Positions 61,472-64,000 of a stretch of DNA of 64,000 nucleotides are shown here, piece after piece. Within the stretch, counting starts at the first letter, position 1, and every line of letters begins with the position of its first letter. This DNA is from Telmatospirillum sp. GTDB taxonomy: Bacteria; Pseudomonadota; Alphaproteobacteria; Rhodospirillales; Magnetospirillaceae. Position numbers and translations under genes: made by a program. The notes below the pieces were generated by a model, which worked only from the letters and a program-made list of their open reading frames with translations, was not told where the DNA came from and made no database searches. Where the stretch lies: assembly GCA_031291415.1 (NCBI GenBank), contig JARLJB010000158.1, positions 1 to 64,000 of the forward strand, in the 5' to 3' direction.

Positions 61472-62143
61472 TTAACCCCGATTGATCAGCTTTATTATCC
61501 GTCTGACGGCGGCGGGGATTGGCGCCACAATCGGCGTTGAAAACATTGGCTGCAGATGAAGAGCTGCCTGCCCCAGTGGGCCGCCGCCAATGATCACGGC
61601 CTCCGCGCCATCGAGGTTGATGCAATCCCGGATGATCTTGGCCAACGCCGATTGCAATCGCTCAGGGTGAGCGACGAGGTCATTCGGATCGTCAGACGTA
61701 ACCCTGATTCCAGCAAACTTGTCGAGCAGGCCCAAGGATGCCACTTTCACGCGTATTGCCGCCATCAGGTCCGGTGTTGTGGTGGCAATGCCGAATTTTC
61801 GGCCGTCTTCAGCGGCTTCGAGCATTGCCGCCTCCGCAATACCGGCGGCCGGAATTCGGATTGCCGCTTGAATCTCGGTCAGTCCGGGGTCGCCAAAGGC
61901 GGCGACAATAATGCCGTCATGTTCTCTTGCGTTCGCACGGGCAATTTCAATCACCTCCGCCGCGGAGGCGGTCAGGGCCTGCGGATGGGTGATCATCGCT
62001 GGACTTCGGGTGGCGGTCGCCCCCACCACCTCAAAGCCGATACCGGCCGTCCCGGTGGCGATGTCGACCATCATCCCGGTCGTGGCCAGCGAGCTGTTGG
62101 GGTTGATCAAAAGAATCCGCTTTGGGCATTGCGACGTCTTCAT
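61472..62143 (-). CDS. Hydantoin/Asp-Glu racemase-fold protein lacking catalytic cysteines
   Basis: A 223-residue protein of the hydantoin racemase family (LLINPNSS start, AAFGDPGL, and a final IIGGGPLG block). These enzymes use two cysteines as acid and base. Here the first position is Ala (Ala82 in VAAFGDPGL) and the second is Gly (about Gly187 in IIGGGP), leaving only Cys6 and Cys173 elsewhere. It is therefore unlikely to racemise by the usual route; it may bind a ligand or use another reaction. It is 93 bp before the MFS gene's end, on the same strand. Confidence 0.8.
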   Translation of the reverse strand: MKTSQCPKRILLINPNSSLATTGMMVDIATGTAGIGFEVVGATATRSPAMITHPQALTASAAEVIEIARANAREHDGIIVAAFGDPGLTEIQAAIRIPAAGIAEAAMLEAAEDGRKFGIATTTPDLMAAIRVKVASLGLLDKFAGIRVTSDDPNDLVAHPERLQSALAKIIRDCINLDGAEAVIIGGGPLGQAALHLQPMFSTPIVAPIPAAVRRIIKLINRG

Positions 62144-62236
62144 GCGAATTTCGAGGCTCCCGGCGGGTCGTCGATGACCTTGGTTATATTGGTGTCCCTC
62201 GCCGGGGCGCGCAGATCCGCGCGCTTGGCTGCTGCC

Positions 62237-63508
62237 TCAATGGCCGCCGGAGCGGTGCGTCAGATTTGACGCTCGCCGCTCCAGAGCGCGGGCCGCGACA
62301 AAGCACAAGGCGGCGACCGCCGTCAGGACCGGAAGGAACAGACAGGCAAGCCGGAGCCCCAGCCCGTCGGCCAGCGCCCCAAGCGCCATCGGCATGATAA
62401 GGATTGCCAAGCCGGAGGCCAGCGAAGCGCGGGCACTCGCGACCTCCCCCTGCCGGCCGGCCACGCCAATGGCGAAGCCGAGGGTCAGCGGATAGAGGGG
62501 CGCGGTCCCCAGCCCCACGACGACCAGTCCGACAACACATGGGACCGGCTGGCGCACGCCGATGTAGAGCGCCAGGCCCGGCAGGGTCAGCGCCAGCGAG
62601 GCGGCAAACAGCCGTTGCGCCGAGACATGCCGGAGCAGCGGTGCGATGAATAGCCGCCCGATCAGCATCGCGGCGGAAAAGCCGGCGGCCATGGCGGCCG
62701 CGGAGGCGCGCGACAGCCCCTGTACTCGCTCGAGCACCTCGGGGCTCCAGAGCAACGTGCAGAATTCCAGTGCGATGACGCAGAACAACGTCGCCCAGTA
62801 GGCCCAGTAGGCGGCCGGCAGGCGGCCGACGCCGCTCTCGCCGGCCGGCCGCGCAGCAGGGATCGGATCGCCCGCATGGCTCGCCAAGGCCACCGCAGTC
62901 AGCGCGATGCCAAGCACCAAGCCATATCGCCAGTCCAGGCCGATCGCCGTGAACGACCCCATCGCCACCGTGGCGGTGAGCGAAGCGAAGTATGAGGCGG
63001 CATTGGCCTCGCCGAACGCGACGGACCGGAGGGCCCCGTGCCGCTCTGCCAGCAAAGCAGGGACCACCACCAGAATGAGCCCGCCTGGCGCCCCCATCAG
63101 CAGGCAACCGGCGATGCTCGCGGTGACTGTATGGGCGAGGCTGAGCAACACCGCTCCGCCACAGATGCCGGCAAAACCGAGGGCCAGCGCACCCCTGCGG
63201 CCACACCACGCCACCACGCGCTCGCCGAGCAGGCCGCAGACGATGAGCCCGGCCGCCAACGCCGCCGGGTGCAGGCTGACCTCCCGATAGCTGAGCGCGA
63301 GCTCGTCACGCAGGAATGGGATGATGTTGCCCTGGATGCTGAGGAAGTAGGTGAACAGGGCGAGAGCGAGATAGCATGTCCAGGTGATGCGGTCGCGTCG
63401 GAAGGCCTGCCTCGCGCGACTTGCGGCAGTGACGGCCGGCGCCGTCACTGGCTCTCCGGGAATGGTTTTTGCCGGGACATTCACCGGCAGCAGATCATCG
63501 TTTGGCAT
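62237..63508 (-). CDS. MFS transporter
   Basis: A 423-residue major facilitator with about 12 membrane helices, opening with a ~37-residue hydrophilic N-terminus. The start at 63508 (MPNDDLL) is preceded by AGGAAG; the frame further back crosses the LacI promoter. The substrate is unknown, but the divergent LacI regulator and the two operator-like sites between them imply induction by the transported compound. Confidence 0.87.
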   Translation of the reverse strand: MPNDDLLPVNVPAKTIPGEPVTAPAVTAASRARQAFRRDRITWTCYLALALFTYFLSIQGNIIPFLRDELALSYREVSLHPAALAAGLIVCGLLGERVVAWCGRRGALALGFAGICGGAVLLSLAHTVTASIAGCLLMGAPGGLILVVVPALLAERHGALRSVAFGEANAASYFASLTATVAMGSFTAIGLDWRYGLVLGIALTAVALASHAGDPIPAARPAGESGVGRLPAAYWAYWATLFCVIALEFCTLLWSPEVLERVQGLSRASAAAMAAGFSAAMLIGRLFIAPLLRHVSAQRLFAASLALTLPGLALYIGVRQPVPCVVGLVVVGLGTAPLYPLTLGFAIGVAGRQGEVASARASLASGLAILIMPMALGALADGLGLRLACLFLPVLTAVAALCFVAARALERRASNLTHRSGGH

Positions 63509-63525
63509 GAGTGACCCGCTTCCTT

Positions 63526-63572
63526 CTTGAACGGTCAAGAAATGATAGCCCCGCCGAACTTGAACGGTCAAG
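63526..63572. promoter_or_regulatory. Tandem LacI-type operator candidates
   Basis: Two identical 14-mers, CTTGAACGGTCAAG, at 63526-63539 and 63559-63572. Each is a dyad (CTTGA, four bases, TCAAG), and their starts are 33 bp apart, about three helical turns. They lie in the 87-bp gap between the divergent MFS and LacI starts, so one bound regulator could control both. Confidence 0.75.
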
Positions 63573-63595
63573 TCGAACGGCGTAATACGGATGCC

Positions 63596-64000
63596 ATGAA
63601 CGACGACACACGTCAGCGCGCGACGCTGCGCGATGTGGCGCGGGCTGCCGGCGTCTCGCACACGACGGTGTCCAACGCCTTCTCCCGGCCCGACCAGCTC
63701 TCGGCGCCACTGCGAGAACATGTCCTCGCCACGGCGCGCATGCTTGGTTACGCCGGCCCCGACCCCGCTGCCCGTTCGTTGCGCACCGGGCACCACGGTG
63801 CGCTGGGCCTGGTGTTCAGCGAGGATTTGACCTTCGCTTTTTCCGATCGGACTGCAACCTTGTTCCTGCAAGGCGTGGCCGAAGCGTGCCGGGAGAGGCG
63901 CTCCAATCTGCTGCTGATTGCCACCCGTACTGTCGGCGAGACGCCCCCCGCGCTTGGTGGCTTGCCGGACGCCGTCCGTGATGCGGCCGTCGACGGGTTC
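63596..64000 (+). CDS. LacI-family transcriptional regulator, N-terminal part
   Basis: The first 135 codons of a LacI-type repressor cut by the window end. The HTH and hinge region reads RATLRDVARAAGVSHTTVSNAFSRPDQLS then VLATARMLGY (residues ~8-52), a strong match. The periplasmic-binding-like domain begins near GALGLVFSED (~68). It is divergent from the MFS gene and probably binds the two dyads just upstream. Confidence 0.92.
   Translation, partial: MNDDTRQRATLRDVARAAGVSHTTVSNAFSRPDQLSAPLREHVLATARMLGYAGPDPAARSLRTGHHGALGLVFSEDLTFAFSDRTATLFLQGVAEACRERRSNLLLIATRTVGETPPALGGLPDAVRDAAVDGF

Noticed and set aside
59634-61625. Minus-strand ORF of 663 codons
   Set aside because: Shadow of the SDR and amidohydrolase genes, both of which have catalytic motifs on the plus strand.

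Overview
The window is about 64 kb of high-GC, gene-dense chromosome. Gene content and order fit an alphaproteobacterium, most likely of the order Rhodospirillales. The order fabD-fabG-acpP-fabF-mltG, rpsF-rpsR-DUF2232-rplI-(cfa)-dnaB-alr-mlaE-mlaF-radA-cvpA-purF, and a moxR/DUF58/DUF4159 operon divergent from DUF1285-NUDIX-DUF6111-cca are all familiar from that class. A CheZ, a bacteriohemerythrin and a two-component/c-di-GMP cluster suggest a motile, oxygen-responsive free-living cell. No rRNA, tRNA, CRISPR array, integrase or transposase gene was found.

Layout. 1-5.3 kb: 3' end of dxs, an MBL-fold hydrolase, a cytidylate-kinase-like protein, cheZ, bacteriohemerythrin and an EEP-family hydrolase. 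5.3-13.5 kb: a signalling cluster. It holds an in-frame fusion of a ROK sugar kinase with a histidine kinase, a REC-PAS-GGDEF(degenerate)-EAL protein, an RpfF-like DSF (diffusible signal factor) synthase and an RpfC-like hybrid kinase. 13.5-31.7 kb: conserved core (mltG, fatty acid synthesis, ribosomal proteins, dnaB, alr, mlaEF, radA, cvpA, purF). 31.7-36.1 kb: small accessory island (quinone-reductase-like enzyme with a divergent HxlR regulator, SpmAB-like transporter, cupin, a secreted hypothetical). 36.2-45.6 kb: a four-gene moxR/DUF58/DUF4159 membrane operon and the divergent DUF1285/NUDIX/cca operon. 45.6-64 kb: accessory metabolism. This has a subclass-B2-type metallo-beta-lactamase homologue, a LysR-controlled PanE/VOC/MaoC operon, a branched-chain amino-acid-type ABC transporter led by an ATC-hydrolase-like protein, proC, a second ATC-hydrolase-like gene, a PLP decarboxylase, LysR/SDR/amidohydrolase genes, a racemase-fold protein without its catalytic cysteines, and a divergent MFS/LacI pair cut by the window end.

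Most notable. (1) A DSF quorum-sensing locus (rpfF plus rpfC) lies directly downstream of the fatty-acid synthesis genes that would make its acyl-ACP substrate, and a REC-EAL protein sits where an HD-GYP RpfG would be expected. (2) One protein joins a complete ROK sugar kinase to a complete histidine kinase core. (3) A B2-type metallo-beta-lactamase homologue retains every zinc ligand. (4) Several palindromic, MITE-like intergenic repeats occur, two families having two copies in the window. Starts were chosen from ribosome binding sites, gene overlaps and family N-termini; alternatives are given where they matter.
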